64,000 nt of DNA from Metabacillus schmidteae (GCF_903166545.1 NZ_CAESCH010000002.1:496001-560000), one strand, 5' to 3'; positions 1 to 9,145 are shown, counted from the stretch's first letter. Notes: generated by a model not told the origin, from the sequence alone. Translations and numbers: made by a program.

Positions 1-1
1 G

Positions 2-1426
2 TATCCGATAAAAGATAATGTTGAAGCTCAAATTCAACTTATTGAAAAACTAAAGGAAGCCGGCACAGCAGCTTTAGCCATAAAACCTAGTAGATTTGTT
101 GAAAAAATACCTGAAGAGATGAAAAAAAAGGCTGATAAATATGGTATTACAATTATTGAGATTCCCGAAAAAATCAGCTATTTAGATATTTTATCTCCTG
201 TTATGAATGCCATTTTTAATAAAAAAATCGTTTTGCAGGAGGATTTAGAACAAGCAACTATGTTATTAAATGAAATATCTCTAACTAGAAGTGGTTTTAA
301 TGAATTTATCGAGACACTGGCTTTTTTAACAAAGAGTAAAATATATTTGGAGAGCTTAGTTCCTTATATCAAAGTAAATGATACAACGGAAATGATGCCT
401 CTTAGTGAGGAACAATTAAGTGAACTTTTAGCTATTCAAAGACCACTCAGAATGATCCGGTATTTGAATAAAAATCAAGCAGAATCCTGTATTGTCACAC
501 CGATAATCATTGATGGATATTTATTCGGAACAATTACAAGTTGGGATTACAATATTGAATTTATGGAAGTAGACTTAGCGATTCAAGAAAAAGCCTCAAG
601 GCTGCTCTCGCTCGAATTTCTTAGACAAAAAGTGAAATATGAGATAGAACAACAATATAAAAGTGAATATTTAAGAGATTTGTTATTAAATGAAGACATA
701 GATACAAGAGATCTTGAAGAAAGAGGAAGGCTGTATGGTTTAAAAGAGACTTTACCCTATTTTTTAATCATTATTAGGGATAAGAATACATTCAATAAAA
801 ATAACATATTTAGTGAAAGATTAACAAAAGTAGAAGCACTCCTAAAAGAAATAGATGCTGATATTATCATAGGTTGTTTAAGAAAATCTCTTATCATCAT
901 GGTACCTTATAAAAATCAAAAAAAAAATGCCAAAATTTTAGACAGAATTTACTTAAATAGTAAGAAGGTTATCCATCAGGAAGTTAAATTAGGAGTGGGA
1001 TCTACGTATCAAGGTTTATCCGGATTAAGAAAGAGTTATCGAGAGGCAGAAAAGGCAGTAACAATTGGTCCAGCTATAAAAAAAGATCAAACCATTATAT
1101 ATTTTGAACAGTTAGGTGTTTACCGTTTAATTTCGTTAATTAAAGAAAAGAAAGAACTTAATCATTTTTATGAAGAGGCAATTGGAGATCTGTTGAAATA
1201 TGATCAGGAAAGTGATTTAGATTTAGTATACACGATAGAACAATATTTCAAATGCAATGAATCCTTAAAGGAAACAGCAGATAAATTGTATATTCATGTA
1301 AATACACTAAAATACAGATTACAAAAAATAAAATCTTTAACAGGCTTAAGTTTACAAAAATCTGAGGAAAAGTTAATGCTACATATGGGGTTGAAAGTCT
1401 TTAATTATCATTATAGTAGTCAATGA
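2..1426 (+). CDS. PucR-family transcriptional regulator (5'-truncated by window edge)
   Basis: The reading frame is open to the left edge, so the ATG at 119 is internal and the true start lies outside the window. The visible part begins in what looks like the N-terminal PucR domain, followed by a GGDEF-like middle region. The C-terminus (about the last 60 residues) is an HTH_30 helix-turn-helix containing ETADKLYIHVNTLKYRLQKI. PucR-type proteins sense purine or pyrimidine degradation intermediates and usually control adjacent catabolic genes. Its position directly upstream of a nucleobase transport and degradation cluster on the same strand fits that role. Family assignment is firm; the ligand is inferred from context only. 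Confidence 0.85.
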   Translation, partial: YPIKDNVEAQIQLIEKLKEAGTAALAIKPSRFVEKIPEEMKKKADKYGITIIEIPEKISYLDILSPVMNAIFNKKIVLQEDLEQATMLLNEISLTRSGFNEFIETLAFLTKSKIYLESLVPYIKVNDTTEMMPLSEEQLSELLAIQRPLRMIRYLNKNQAESCIVTPIIIDGYLFGTITSWDYNIEFMEVDLAIQEKASRLLSLEFLRQKVKYEIEQQYKSEYLRDLLLNEDIDTRDLEERGRLYGLKETLPYFLIIIRDKNTFNKNNIFSERLTKVEALLKEIDADIIIGCLRKSLIIMVPYKNQKKNAKILDRIYLNSKKVIHQEVKLGVGSTYQGLSGLRKSYREAEKAVTIGPAIKKDQTIIYFEQLGVYRLISLIKEKKELNHFYEEAIGDLLKYDQESDLDLVYTIEQYFKCNESLKETADKLYIHVNTLKYRLQKIKSLTGLSLQKSEEKLMLHMGLKVFNYHYSSQ

Positions 1427-1463
1427 AGAATAGCAGTTTAAAAAATAGAGTAAGGAGCTAATC

Positions 1464-1652
1464 ATGGAAAAAAACAAAAATTTAGAGGCATTTATACATT
1501 TATATGAACTCATTATCTATTATTCTGAAAATAGGGATATGCCAGTGAATCAGGATTTTGATTTCTTTAGTGAAATTGAGAAATATTGTGAAGTTTTAAA
1601 TATTAACCACAAAGAGCTTGAGAAAGAATTTAGTTTGAAAAAATATTTATAA
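1464..1652 (+). CDS. small acidic hypothetical protein (62 aa)
   Basis: This short frame starts 38 bp after the PucR-type gene and has an AAGGAG ribosome binding site just before its ATG. It encodes a soluble, acidic, helix-rich protein with no membrane segment or recognisable motif. It ends just before a strong terminator, so it is probably cotranscribed with the regulator. I do not recognise the family. The ribosome binding site and clean placement support a real gene, but no function can be given. Confidence 0.55.
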   Translation: MEKNKNLEAFIHLYELIIYYSENRDMPVNQDFDFFSEIEKYCEVLNINHKELEKEFSLKKYL

Positions 1653-1660
1653 TCATGCTT

Positions 1661-1699
1661 AGAATCATCTATTTCACTGAAAAGATGATTCTTTTTTTG
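1661..1699 (+). terminator. Rho-independent terminator after the regulator unit
   Basis: A perfect 10-bp stem (AGAATCATCT paired with AGATGATTCT) is followed by seven T residues. It separates the regulator and small gene from the ABC transporter operon. Confidence 0.9.
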
Positions 1700-1798
1700 T
1701 CTATTCGGATATATAATTTCACCTTTGAAATAAGTAGTATTAAAAACAAGAAGATTCAGAAAAGTTTATTTTATTATGATCTAGGAGGGAGAGTGTTT

Positions 1799-2596
1799 AT
1801 GTCCATACCAGCAAAAACTCATTCACCAGTAGTTGATCGAATTGCAAAAGATACCCTTTTTATTGAAGGTGTAAACAAGGTTTACGAAACTCAATCCGGT
1901 ACCACACATGCGCTTGAAAATATTAATCTTACGATTAGAGAAGGTGAATTCGTATCGATAATAGGCCCTTCTGGATGTGGAAAATCTACATTATTAAAAA
2001 TACTGGCTAACTTAGAAAAACCATCTTCAGGAGAAATAAAATGGGAGGAGAAAAGCAGTAGAGATCAAATTGGTTTTGTTTTTCAGGACTCTACATTACT
2101 ACCATGGAAGAATGTACTGGATAATTCATTATTTCCACTAAAGGTGAAGAAAATGGATACAAGGGAAAATTTAGAGAGAGTCGAGTATCTATTAAAAATG
2201 GCAGGCCTGGATTCGTTTAAAAAAGCATATCCGAATGAACTATCTGGTGGGATGAAACAAAGGGTATCCATTGTAAGATCACTTTCTTTTGATCCTAAAG
2301 TACTGTTAATGGACGAGCCTTTTGGAGCTTTGGATGCAATGACAAGAGATAAAATGAACATAGAATTACAACGTATCTGGAATGAGACAAAAAAAACAGT
2401 CTTATTCATTACTCACAGCATAAATGAAGCAGTGTTTCTATCAGATCGAGTAGTCGTTATGTCACCAAGGCCTGGTCGGATTGATAAAGTTTTTACAATT
2501 GATTTAAAACGTCCAAGAACAGTTGATGTACGTGAAACACTTGAATTTGTAAAGTACGTAAAAGAAATTAGGGAAGTGTTAGGAAATGACGATTAG
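1799..2596 (+). CDS. ABC transporter ATPase, nitrate/sulfonate/taurine (SsuB/TauB) type
   Basis: This 265-residue ATPase energises the importer encoded by the next three genes. It has a Walker A motif GPSGCGKST near residues 56-64, a Q-loop glutamine near 96, the signature LSGGMKQ near 148-154 and Walker B VLLMDEP near 168-174. The start is placed at ATG 1799, nine bases after AGGAGGG, rather than further upstream in the same frame. Its stop overlaps the following permease start by 11 bp. The ATPase is of the family serving NMT1-like binding proteins. Given the nucleobase genes around it, the substrate is likely a pyrimidine or related heterocycle, but that is inference. Confidence 0.9.
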   Translation: MSIPAKTHSPVVDRIAKDTLFIEGVNKVYETQSGTTHALENINLTIREGEFVSIIGPSGCGKSTLLKILANLEKPSSGEIKWEEKSSRDQIGFVFQDSTLLPWKNVLDNSLFPLKVKKMDTRENLERVEYLLKMAGLDSFKKAYPNELSGGMKQRVSIVRSLSFDPKVLLMDEPFGALDAMTRDKMNIELQRIWNETKKTVLFITHSINEAVFLSDRVVVMSPRPGRIDKVFTIDLKRPRTVDVRETLEFVKYVKEIREVLGNDD

Positions 2597-3362
2597 ATTG
2601 AAAAGAATTAGAGACTTTTCGATTGCGATGATCCTGCTTGTACTTGTTTGGTTTTTCTATATCCATTTGTTTAGTGTTCCAAATTACATACTGCCATCTC
2701 CAATAGAAGTCATGAATGAATTTTGGAAGATGTTCGTATCAAATGATATTATTTTTCACTTCTCTGTTACATTTTTAGAGGTTTTAATAGGGTTCGCTCT
2801 AGGCTCTCTTTTGGGAATTTGTATGGGACTTATTGTTGGTCATTTCAAGATTATGGAAGAAGTCATTATGCCCTACATTCTAGTCGCTCAGACAGCCCCA
2901 AAAATTGCTTTAGCTCCATTGTTTGTGATCTGGTTTGGCTTAGGATTACTATCAAAGGTTGTACTCATTATATCTATGGTGTTTTTCCCTGTTATGTTAG
3001 GGACTTTATTAGGATTAAGAAGCATTAGTTATAACTTAAAATGTTTAGTTAAGATTACAGGACTTAATTTCTGGCAATCTTTCATACATGTTAAGTTACC
3101 TCATTCACTTCCGCATATATTTTCTGGACTTAGAATTGGGATGATACAAGCTGTAATTGCGGCAATAGTGGCTGAATGGATTTCAGGTCAAAATGGTTTA
3201 GGTTTCCTCTTAGTTTTTAATAGCACAACTTATAACACAGAGGGACTCTTTGCGACAATCGTTTATACAATTATTTTGGGGATTATTTACTATCAAATCG
3301 TAAATGTTTTTGAAAATAAACTTTTATTTTGGCATGACTCAAAGATAATGAAAACAAAATGA
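2586..3362 (+). CDS. ABC transporter permease, SsuC/TauC type (first copy)
   Basis: This 258-residue membrane protein has about six hydrophobic segments and the EAA-type loop near SYNLKCLVKITGLNFWQ that contacts the ATPase. It overlaps the end of the ATPase gene, indicating translational coupling. A second, diverged permease is encoded after the binding protein, so the transporter probably works with a heterodimeric membrane domain instead of the usual homodimer for this family. The transported compound cannot be read from the sequence. Confidence 0.9.
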   Translation: MTIRLKRIRDFSIAMILLVLVWFFYIHLFSVPNYILPSPIEVMNEFWKMFVSNDIIFHFSVTFLEVLIGFALGSLLGICMGLIVGHFKIMEEVIMPYILVAQTAPKIALAPLFVIWFGLGLLSKVVLIISMVFFPVMLGTLLGLRSISYNLKCLVKITGLNFWQSFIHVKLPHSLPHIFSGLRIGMIQAVIAAIVAEWISGQNGLGFLLVFNSTTYNTEGLFATIVYTIILGIIYYQIVNVFENKLLFWHDSKIMKTK

Positions 3363-3398
3363 ACTAGTTATAAACAAAACAATCTGGAGGGATGTAAC

Positions 3399-4424
3399 AT
3401 GGTTAAAAAACTATTTAGCTTTTCCTTAATTTTCATATTCGTTTTCTTAGTAGGCTGTGGAGCAACCGAAACAACCACATCATCTACGAATACAGAGAGT
3501 GATAGCGGAAATGCTGTTAAAAAGGTTACGATTCAAATCGATGGAGCAGCTGTTCCGTATTATGCCCCATTATATCTAGCGAAAGAAAAAGGCTATTTTA
3601 AAGAAGAAGGACTAGAAGTTGAATTTATTTATGCTGCAGCGGCTGATATTGTAAAGAATGTGGCAGCAGGAAATGTTGAATTTGGGTTCCCTAATGGAGA
3701 CTCTGTCATATCTGCTAGAGCTGAAAATATACCTGTTAATGTAGTTCATTCAACTTACCAGAATGGATTAGGAGCTACTATTTTTAAGGTTGATAGCGGC
3801 ATAAAAAAACCTAGTGATTTAAAAGGTAGAACCATTGCTGTAACGAGTTATGGAAGTCCAAATTACATTCAATTGCAAGTCCTTTTAGAACAAAATGGAT
3901 TAAGTTTAGATGATGTAAATGTAAAAATCGTAGGAACAGGGTCAATTGTCAATTCTCTAGTAGTAGATGAAGTTGATGCGATCACTTTTTCATTATTAAG
4001 AACGATTGAAATGAAAAACCAAGGGATAAATGTAGATGAATTTCGTTCTGATGAATTCTTGCCATCTCATGGAAATGTCTTAATAACAAGTGAAGATTAT
4101 CTGAAAAACAATGAGGATACTGTAAAGGCATTTATAAAAGCTTTAAATCAAGGACTCACCGATATGATCGAAGGAGATGTTGAAGAAACAGTTAAGATGG
4201 CTATCAATGAATATTCTCCTACATTTAAAGATAAAGAGGAGATTGTTATTGAGTCTATTAATAATGTATTTATCCCATATTTATGGCAAAGCGAACTAAC
4301 TAAAAGTGAAGGTCTTGGAACGTCTGATATTGAAAAGTGGCAAGGTGCTATCGACTCGTTAAAGAAGTATGAAGTAATTGATAAGGAATTAAAAGCGGAA
4401 GATTTCGTTATTAATTTGAAATAA
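3399..4424 (+). CDS. ABC transporter substrate-binding lipoprotein, NMT1/ThiY-like
   Basis: The 341-residue product begins with a lipoprotein signal peptide ending in the lipobox LVGC, so it should be anchored outside the membrane. The mature part has the NMT1/SsuA-type pattern, including AAVPYYAPLYLAKEKGYFKEEG near the N-terminus. Members of this fold bind sulfonates, thiamine-pyrimidine precursors, riboflavin and similar small ligands. The gene has a strong GGAGGG site before ATG 3399 and sits between two permease genes. Neighbouring nucleobase genes point to a pyrimidine or purine derivative, which remains unproven. Confidence 0.88.
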   Translation: MVKKLFSFSLIFIFVFLVGCGATETTTSSTNTESDSGNAVKKVTIQIDGAAVPYYAPLYLAKEKGYFKEEGLEVEFIYAAAADIVKNVAAGNVEFGFPNGDSVISARAENIPVNVVHSTYQNGLGATIFKVDSGIKKPSDLKGRTIAVTSYGSPNYIQLQVLLEQNGLSLDDVNVKIVGTGSIVNSLVVDEVDAITFSLLRTIEMKNQGINVDEFRSDEFLPSHGNVLITSEDYLKNNEDTVKAFIKALNQGLTDMIEGDVEETVKMAINEYSPTFKDKEEIVIESINNVFIPYLWQSELTKSEGLGTSDIEKWQGAIDSLKKYEVIDKELKAEDFVINLK

Positions 4425-4438
4425 TGCAGGTGGTTGAT

Positions 4439-5212
4439 ATGAAAAAAATCATAAAAAAAACGAGTCTTACTATATCTGTGTTTATTCTTTTTATAGGATG
4501 TTGGGGAACTTATGTTTCCCTCTTCAACATCCCAAGTCACATGTTACCCTCTCCATTACAATTTATTTCTGATCTTATTACCCATTTGAAGGAGGGTAAT
4601 CTACAAGAACATATAGCTACGACACTTATTGAAATTGCGATAGGATCCGTAATTGGCATATTTTTGGGGTTGGTGACAGGCTATTTTCTTGCTAAAAATC
4701 ATGTCTTGGAACGGATTTTCATCCCTTACATCATACTTATACAGACGATACCGAAAATATCAATTGCACCGTTGTTTTTGCTTTGGTTTGGAATAGGGGT
4801 AGAGTCGAAGGTTGCCTTGGTAGTTTTAGTTGTTTTCTTTCCTATAATGGTAAACTTTGTTGTGGGAATAAGATCGGTTGACAAAAACATGCAAGACTTG
4901 CTTCAAATTTTACATGCCAATCGTTTGCAAAAATTTTTCTTTGTTGAGCTTTACTATTCAATACCAGCGTTACTCTCAGGTATAAAAGTGGCATCTACTT
5001 ATGCCATAACCGGTGCAGTGATTGGTGAAATGATCGGGGCAAAATCAGGGTTAGGATTTCTCATCATTCTTGGAAGTGAAACCTATGATATTAGTTTAAT
5101 TCTTTCATCAGTTCTATTATTAAGCTTAATTGGCTTAGTTCTTTATAAAATCATTGATTTAGTTGAGAAAAGATTCTTACATTGGAGCAATCACTCTGAA
5201 ATGGTGTTTTAA
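4439..5212 (+). CDS. ABC transporter permease, SsuC/TauC type (second copy)
   Basis: A second permease of the same family (257 residues, about six membrane segments), only partly similar to the first. The start is placed at ATG 4439 because AGGTGG lies six bases upstream; an in-frame ATG at 4424 overlaps the preceding stop and lacks a good site. Together with the first permease it should form the membrane pore of the importer. The EAA-like loop is seen around NMQDLLQILHANRLQ. Confidence 0.88.
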   Translation: MKKIIKKTSLTISVFILFIGCWGTYVSLFNIPSHMLPSPLQFISDLITHLKEGNLQEHIATTLIEIAIGSVIGIFLGLVTGYFLAKNHVLERIFIPYIILIQTIPKISIAPLFLLWFGIGVESKVALVVLVVFFPIMVNFVVGIRSVDKNMQDLLQILHANRLQKFFFVELYYSIPALLSGIKVASTYAITGAVIGEMIGAKSGLGFLIILGSETYDISLILSSVLLLSLIGLVLYKIIDLVEKRFLHWSNHSEMVF

Positions 5213-5243
5213 GGATTATCTATTACTGGAGGGGTAAAAGAAT

Positions 5244-5993
5244 TTGGCTATTCATTTAACAGGAGTAACGGAAGCTGATATAGGGGAAGTGTGTTTATTA
5301 GTTGGTGATCCAGCTAGAGTAGAGTTACTTTCCACAGATTGGAAAGATGTTAAGTTAGTTACAAACAGTCGAGAATTTAAGATGGTGAGCGGATATTGGA
5401 AAGGTAAAAAAGTATCTTGTTGCTCCACAGGAATCGGAGTTAGCTCTACTGAAATTGCAGTCATTGAATTACTTGAAAACGGGGCGAGATATTTAGTTAG
5501 AGTCGGAGGTTGCGGTGCTTGGAAAAAGGATATCTTACCGGGTGAAGTTATTGTAAATTACGCAATGGCACGTGATTCGGGAACTCTAACCGCATATGGT
5601 AGGGATACATTTCCGGCTGTCGCAAACCCTATCTTAGTTCATAATATTCTAAAGACCCTATCCAGTCATCATATAAAGACTCATTTTGGAATTGGGTTAA
5701 CAACACAATCCTATTACCTGGGACAGGATCGAAAACCAAAGATCGAACACATTCTAGATACGAATGGTGATATGACTTATTGGAAAAAAAGGTCTATTTT
5801 AAATTGTGAAATGGAAACAGCAGCTATTTATATACTAGCATCAATATATGGTGCGTTTGCTGCAAACTGTCTAGTGGTTCATGGAAATAGAATAAGTGAA
5901 CAATGGCTAGGAAATGAAGATTATCACTATACCCATTTAAACGTGTCAAAGCTTGTTTTAGATGCATGTTTTCACACGATAGAACAATTATAG
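5244..5993 (+). CDS. nucleoside phosphorylase (PNP/UDP family 1)
   Basis: This 249-residue enzyme belongs to the purine nucleoside/uridine phosphorylase family 1. It carries the phosphate-binding VGDPARVELLS segment near the N-terminus, the RVGGCGAWKKDILPGEVIV core and the ribose-binding CEMETAAIY motif near the C-terminus. It would split a nucleoside with phosphate to free base and ribose 1-phosphate in the cytosol. The start is TTG 5244, supported by GGAGGGG upstream. It closes the ABC operon, suggesting the importer brings in nucleosides or bases. The usual aspartate in the SDD-like C-terminal motif is replaced by GNR, so base specificity may differ. Confidence 0.85.
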   Translation: MAIHLTGVTEADIGEVCLLVGDPARVELLSTDWKDVKLVTNSREFKMVSGYWKGKKVSCCSTGIGVSSTEIAVIELLENGARYLVRVGGCGAWKKDILPGEVIVNYAMARDSGTLTAYGRDTFPAVANPILVHNILKTLSSHHIKTHFGIGLTTQSYYLGQDRKPKIEHILDTNGDMTYWKKRSILNCEMETAAIYILASIYGAFAANCLVVHGNRISEQWLGNEDYHYTHLNVSKLVLDACFHTIEQL

Positions 5994-6042
5994 GAATATC
6001 ATCGTATCGTATTTAAAGACGTTAAAAAAGATATATTTGAAG

Positions 6043-6081
6043 AAAAGCAGACCCTAATATATGTCTGCTTCTTTTATTTTT
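6043..6081 (+). terminator. Rho-independent terminator after the ABC/phosphorylase operon
   Basis: An 8-bp stem AAGCAGAC/GTCTGCTT (6045-6052 with 6063-6070) is followed by a T-rich tract. It ends the ABC operon before the TRAP transporter unit. Confidence 0.8.
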
Positions 6082-6107
6082 CAGTAACGAAGATTCATCG
6101 TTGCAAC

Positions 6108-6158
6108 AGACAAAAAACATCAATTCTTTTTGTCTAATAGAACAACCTTTTAAAAGGT
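6108..6158 (+). promoter_or_regulatory. two palindromes upstream of the TRAP operon
   Basis: An inverted repeat AGACAAAAA/TTTTTGTCT with a 10-base spacer occupies 6108-6135. A perfect 14-bp palindrome ACCTTTTAAAAGGT follows at 6145-6158, 45 bp before the dctP start. Neither is followed by a T-tract suited to termination. They look like operator sites, possibly for the upstream PucR-type protein, although that link is a guess. Confidence 0.45.
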
Positions 6159-6202
6159 ACATTAGAAGAAGATAAAAAACATTGATAAATTGGGGGAATA
6201 AG

Positions 6203-7261
6203 ATGAAAAAGTATTTGATTTTAATGTTAACTATGATTCTTTTTTTGATGGTTGCTGCTTGTGGGAATAGTGAGAAGGTGGAATCAGGAAGTAATGATAA
6301 AGGTGATGGATCAGCGGAGTTTGAAGAGGTAGAAATTACATTTAGTCATAATCAACCAATTGAAAGTCCCGAACATGTAGGGGCAGAGAAGTTTAAACAA
6401 ATTGTGGAAGAAGAAACGGATGGGAAAGTGAAGGTCAATGTGTTCCCGGCTTCACAACTTGGTAGTTTGAGAGAACAGGTTGAAGGTACTCAAATGGGAG
6501 AAATCAATATAACGATGCAACCTACAGCAGTTGTCACACCATTTGTTGATGACATTAAAGTAATTGATCTACCTTATTTATGGCCACCTAGTAATGAACA
6601 AACCTATAAAGTTCTGGATGGTGAAGTTGGACAAGAGCTGTTAGGAACTTTAGAGAAAGGTGGTTTTAAAGGTCTTGGTTATTGGCCAGGAGGGTTCAAA
6701 TTATTTACAACCGGAGAAAAAGAGATTCATAAACCAGAAGATTTCAAAGGTATGACAATGCGAGTTATGGAATCTCCTTTATTAATAGAGCAATATAAAA
6801 CATGGGGAGCGACAGCTATTCCAGTACCTTATGCCGAAGTTTATAATTCTCTTCAACAAGGTGTTGTGGATGGTCAAGAGAATCCATTACAAACCATTTT
6901 CCTTAATAACTATCATGAAGTACAAAAAAATGTGATAGATAGCTATCATGGTACGATGACATATGTTTTAATGGCAAATCAAGATTGGTTTAATGGTTTA
7001 TCTAAAAATTTGCAAGATGTTCTACTAGAGGCTGAAGCAGAAGGTCATACTGCAGCTCGACAAGCATTGGCAGAGGTTGAAGATGAGTATCGTCAGAAAA
7101 TAATTGATTCAGGCATTAACTACTATAAGCTTACTGATGAAGAAATTGAAGCCTTCCGTAGTGTTTCACGAGAAATGCATAAAGAAGTTTATAACAAACC
7201 AGATCAACTAGAGATGCTTGATAAGCTATATAAGGCGATTGATGAAACTGGAAGTAATTAA
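6203..7261 (+). CDS. TRAP transporter substrate-binding lipoprotein (DctP family)
   Basis: This 352-residue protein is the extracytoplasmic receptor of a TRAP transporter, a sodium- or proton-driven importer of organic acids. It starts with a lipoprotein signal ending VAAC and has the DctP core, with conserved blocks around VFPASQLGSLREQVEG and the GVVDGQENP loop. The arginine in MTMRVMESP is the usual ligand-carboxylate anchor, implying a carboxylated substrate. ATG 6203 is chosen as start, with a purine-rich GGGGGAATAAG stretch just upstream. Orotate is carboxylated and would fit the downstream enzymes, but no substrate can be assigned directly. Confidence 0.9.
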   Translation: MKKYLILMLTMILFLMVAACGNSEKVESGSNDKGDGSAEFEEVEITFSHNQPIESPEHVGAEKFKQIVEEETDGKVKVNVFPASQLGSLREQVEGTQMGEINITMQPTAVVTPFVDDIKVIDLPYLWPPSNEQTYKVLDGEVGQELLGTLEKGGFKGLGYWPGGFKLFTTGEKEIHKPEDFKGMTMRVMESPLLIEQYKTWGATAIPVPYAEVYNSLQQGVVDGQENPLQTIFLNNYHEVQKNVIDSYHGTMTYVLMANQDWFNGLSKNLQDVLLEAEAEGHTAARQALAEVEDEYRQKIIDSGINYYKLTDEEIEAFRSVSREMHKEVYNKPDQLEMLDKLYKAIDETGSN

Positions 7262-7273
7262 GTGATGTACCTA

Positions 7274-7322
7274 AAAACAAGGAATTTGACAACAATGTTG
7301 TTGTTTATTCCTTGTTTTACTT
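7274..7322 (+). terminator. attenuator hairpin between dctP and dctQ
   Basis: A 12-bp stem AAAACAAGGAAT/ATTCCTTGTTTT (7274-7285 with 7307-7318) encloses a second small hairpin and ends in a short T-rich run. Its position between the receptor and membrane-subunit genes suggests partial termination, giving more DctP than DctQM. Confidence 0.65.
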
Positions 7323-7370
7323 TTAAAGCGACGTCATTAGATAATTTCAAAAATGAGGAGGGTATAGGGA

Positions 7371-7874
7371 ATGATGAGAATCATGAAACGCGTTGAAGAA
7401 GGATTAATAGGGATGGGAATTATCGTAGCCACATTTGTTTTATTTGTTAATATAGTTCTTCGTTACTTTTTTCAAGCTAATACAACATGGGCTGAGGAAT
7501 TTATTCGTTATGTCATGATTTGGATCACTTTTATTGGAGCAAGCGTCTGTTTTAGTCGTGGCTTACATGTGGGGATTGATTTTTTTCTTGAATATCTTTC
7601 ATCGAGATGGAAGCTGTTATTTGGAATATTTGTAAATATTATTTCTATTATTTTTATGATATTTCTACTTTTCTATGGTATAGAACTTGTAAGATTTAGT
7701 GTGGATTCTGGTCAGATAACTCCTTCTTTACAGATAAAAATGTATTGGATCTATCTTGGAATACCAGTTGGGGCTACTTTATCAATCATTCATTTACTAG
7801 TAAATACCTTCTCTCGGATAAAAGGTTTCATGAATCAAAGTCAATCTATGCAAACAGAGGAGAATCAAAAATGA
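7371..7874 (+). CDS. TRAP transporter small membrane subunit (DctQ family)
   Basis: This 167-residue protein has four predicted membrane helices and the DctQ pattern NTTWAEEFIRYVMIWITFIGA. It forms the small subunit that pairs with DctM. ATG 7371 lies eight bases after GGAGGG. Its last four bases overlap the start of the next gene (ATGA), indicating coupled translation. Confidence 0.9.
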   Translation: MMRIMKRVEEGLIGMGIIVATFVLFVNIVLRYFFQANTTWAEEFIRYVMIWITFIGASVCFSRGLHVGIDFFLEYLSSRWKLLFGIFVNIISIIFMIFLLFYGIELVRFSVDSGQITPSLQIKMYWIYLGIPVGATLSIIHLLVNTFSRIKGFMNQSQSMQTEENQK

Positions 7875-9145
7875 TCATATTATTAATGGCTTTAATTTTC
7901 TTCTTCTTATTTACCAGTACACCTATATTTGTTGCAATGGGGATTGCTTCTTTTTTAACAGTTATATTTTTAACTGACATTAATCCTATGATTTTAATTC
8001 AACGTCTGTTTGGAGGTATCGATCAATTTGCATTAATGGCTTTGCCCTTCTTTATTTTAGCGGCAAATATTATGGAGGTTGGGGGACTATCGAGTAGAAT
8101 TTTGCGCTGGTCTCGTGCACTGGTCGGACATATTACTGGAGGAATAGCTATGACAACTCAAGTATCCAGTATGTTCTTCGGTGCATTATCGGGTTCGAGT
8201 CCTGCAACAGTGGTTGCGATCGGGAAGATTATGTACCCTGAGATGATTCGAGGAAAATATGATAAATGGTTCTCAGCTGGGTTGTTAGCTTCTGCAGGTT
8301 CCGTATCTCTAATTATTCCTCCTAGTATTACATTAATTATTTTTGGGTCAGTAACAGGTGTATCTGTGGGGTCATTGTTCATTGCAGGAATTGGGGCTGG
8401 TATTATTTATGGGATATCTTCGATGATTTATATTTACTTATATGCTAGGAAGCATAATTTACCAAAAGATCCCAAGGCAAGTAAGGGAGAATTATGGGGT
8501 GCAACTAAAAGGGCAGCATGGGCCTTGTTAATCCCAGTTATTATTCTTGGAGGAATATATTCTGGAATATTCACGCCCACTGAGGCCGGAGGAGTTTCAG
8601 CAGTATATGCATTAATAATTAGCTTTTTTGTATATAAAGAAATGGATCTTAAAAAATTTTATAAAGTGTGTGTAGATTCAGCTGTTTTAACAGCACAAGT
8701 GCTGGTTTTAGTTTCTGCTGCTCAAGTACTGGGTTGGATGCTTACTAGAGGACAGGTTCCACAAGTAATTGCAACTTGGATTACAACAAATGTAGATACA
8801 GCTTTTATGTTTTTAATCATATTAAATATTGTCTTACTCATTTTAGGGATGTTTATGGAAGGGGTTGCCGCAATTATTATTGTTGCGCCATTAATTTATC
8901 CAACTGCTATAGCAATGGGGATTGACCCTGTTCACTTGGGAGTAATTATGATATCAAATCTTGCTATTGGAATGTATACACCTCCGTTTGGTATTAACAT
9001 ATTTGTTACTCAAGGAATAACAAATATGAAAATGGGGGAAATGATGCCAGGCATTTTAAGGTTTTTTGTTTTTAATGTCGTAGCATTAATTATCATTACT
9101 TACATACCTGATGCATCTTTGTTTTTATTAAAAATAATTGGTTAG
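7871..9145 (+). CDS. TRAP transporter large permease subunit (DctM family)
   Basis: This 424-residue, highly hydrophobic protein is the transport channel subunit. It contains DctM landmarks such as FFGALSGSSPATVVAIGKIM and IPPSITLIIFG. The start is ATG 7871, overlapping the dctQ stop by four bases; the longer in-frame extension upstream is only a reading-frame shadow of dctQ. With DctP and DctQ it completes a TRAP system placed right before a pyrimidine-ring degradation gene set. Confidence 0.92.
   Translation: MIILLMALIFFFLFTSTPIFVAMGIASFLTVIFLTDINPMILIQRLFGGIDQFALMALPFFILAANIMEVGGLSSRILRWSRALVGHITGGIAMTTQVSSMFFGALSGSSPATVVAIGKIMYPEMIRGKYDKWFSAGLLASAGSVSLIIPPSITLIIFGSVTGVSVGSLFIAGIGAGIIYGISSMIYIYLYARKHNLPKDPKASKGELWGATKRAAWALLIPVIILGGIYSGIFTPTEAGGVSAVYALIISFFVYKEMDLKKFYKVCVDSAVLTAQVLVLVSAAQVLGWMLTRGQVPQVIATWITTNVDTAFMFLIILNIVLLILGMFMEGVAAIIIVAPLIYPTAIAMGIDPVHLGVIMISNLAIGMYTPPFGINIFVTQGITNMKMGEMMPGILRFFVFNVVALIIITYIPDASLFLLKIIG

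Noticed and set aside
1655..1798. Extended N-terminus of the ABC ATPase gene
   Set aside because: The upstream part of that frame contains the terminator at 1661-1699. The AGGAGGG site points to ATG 1799.
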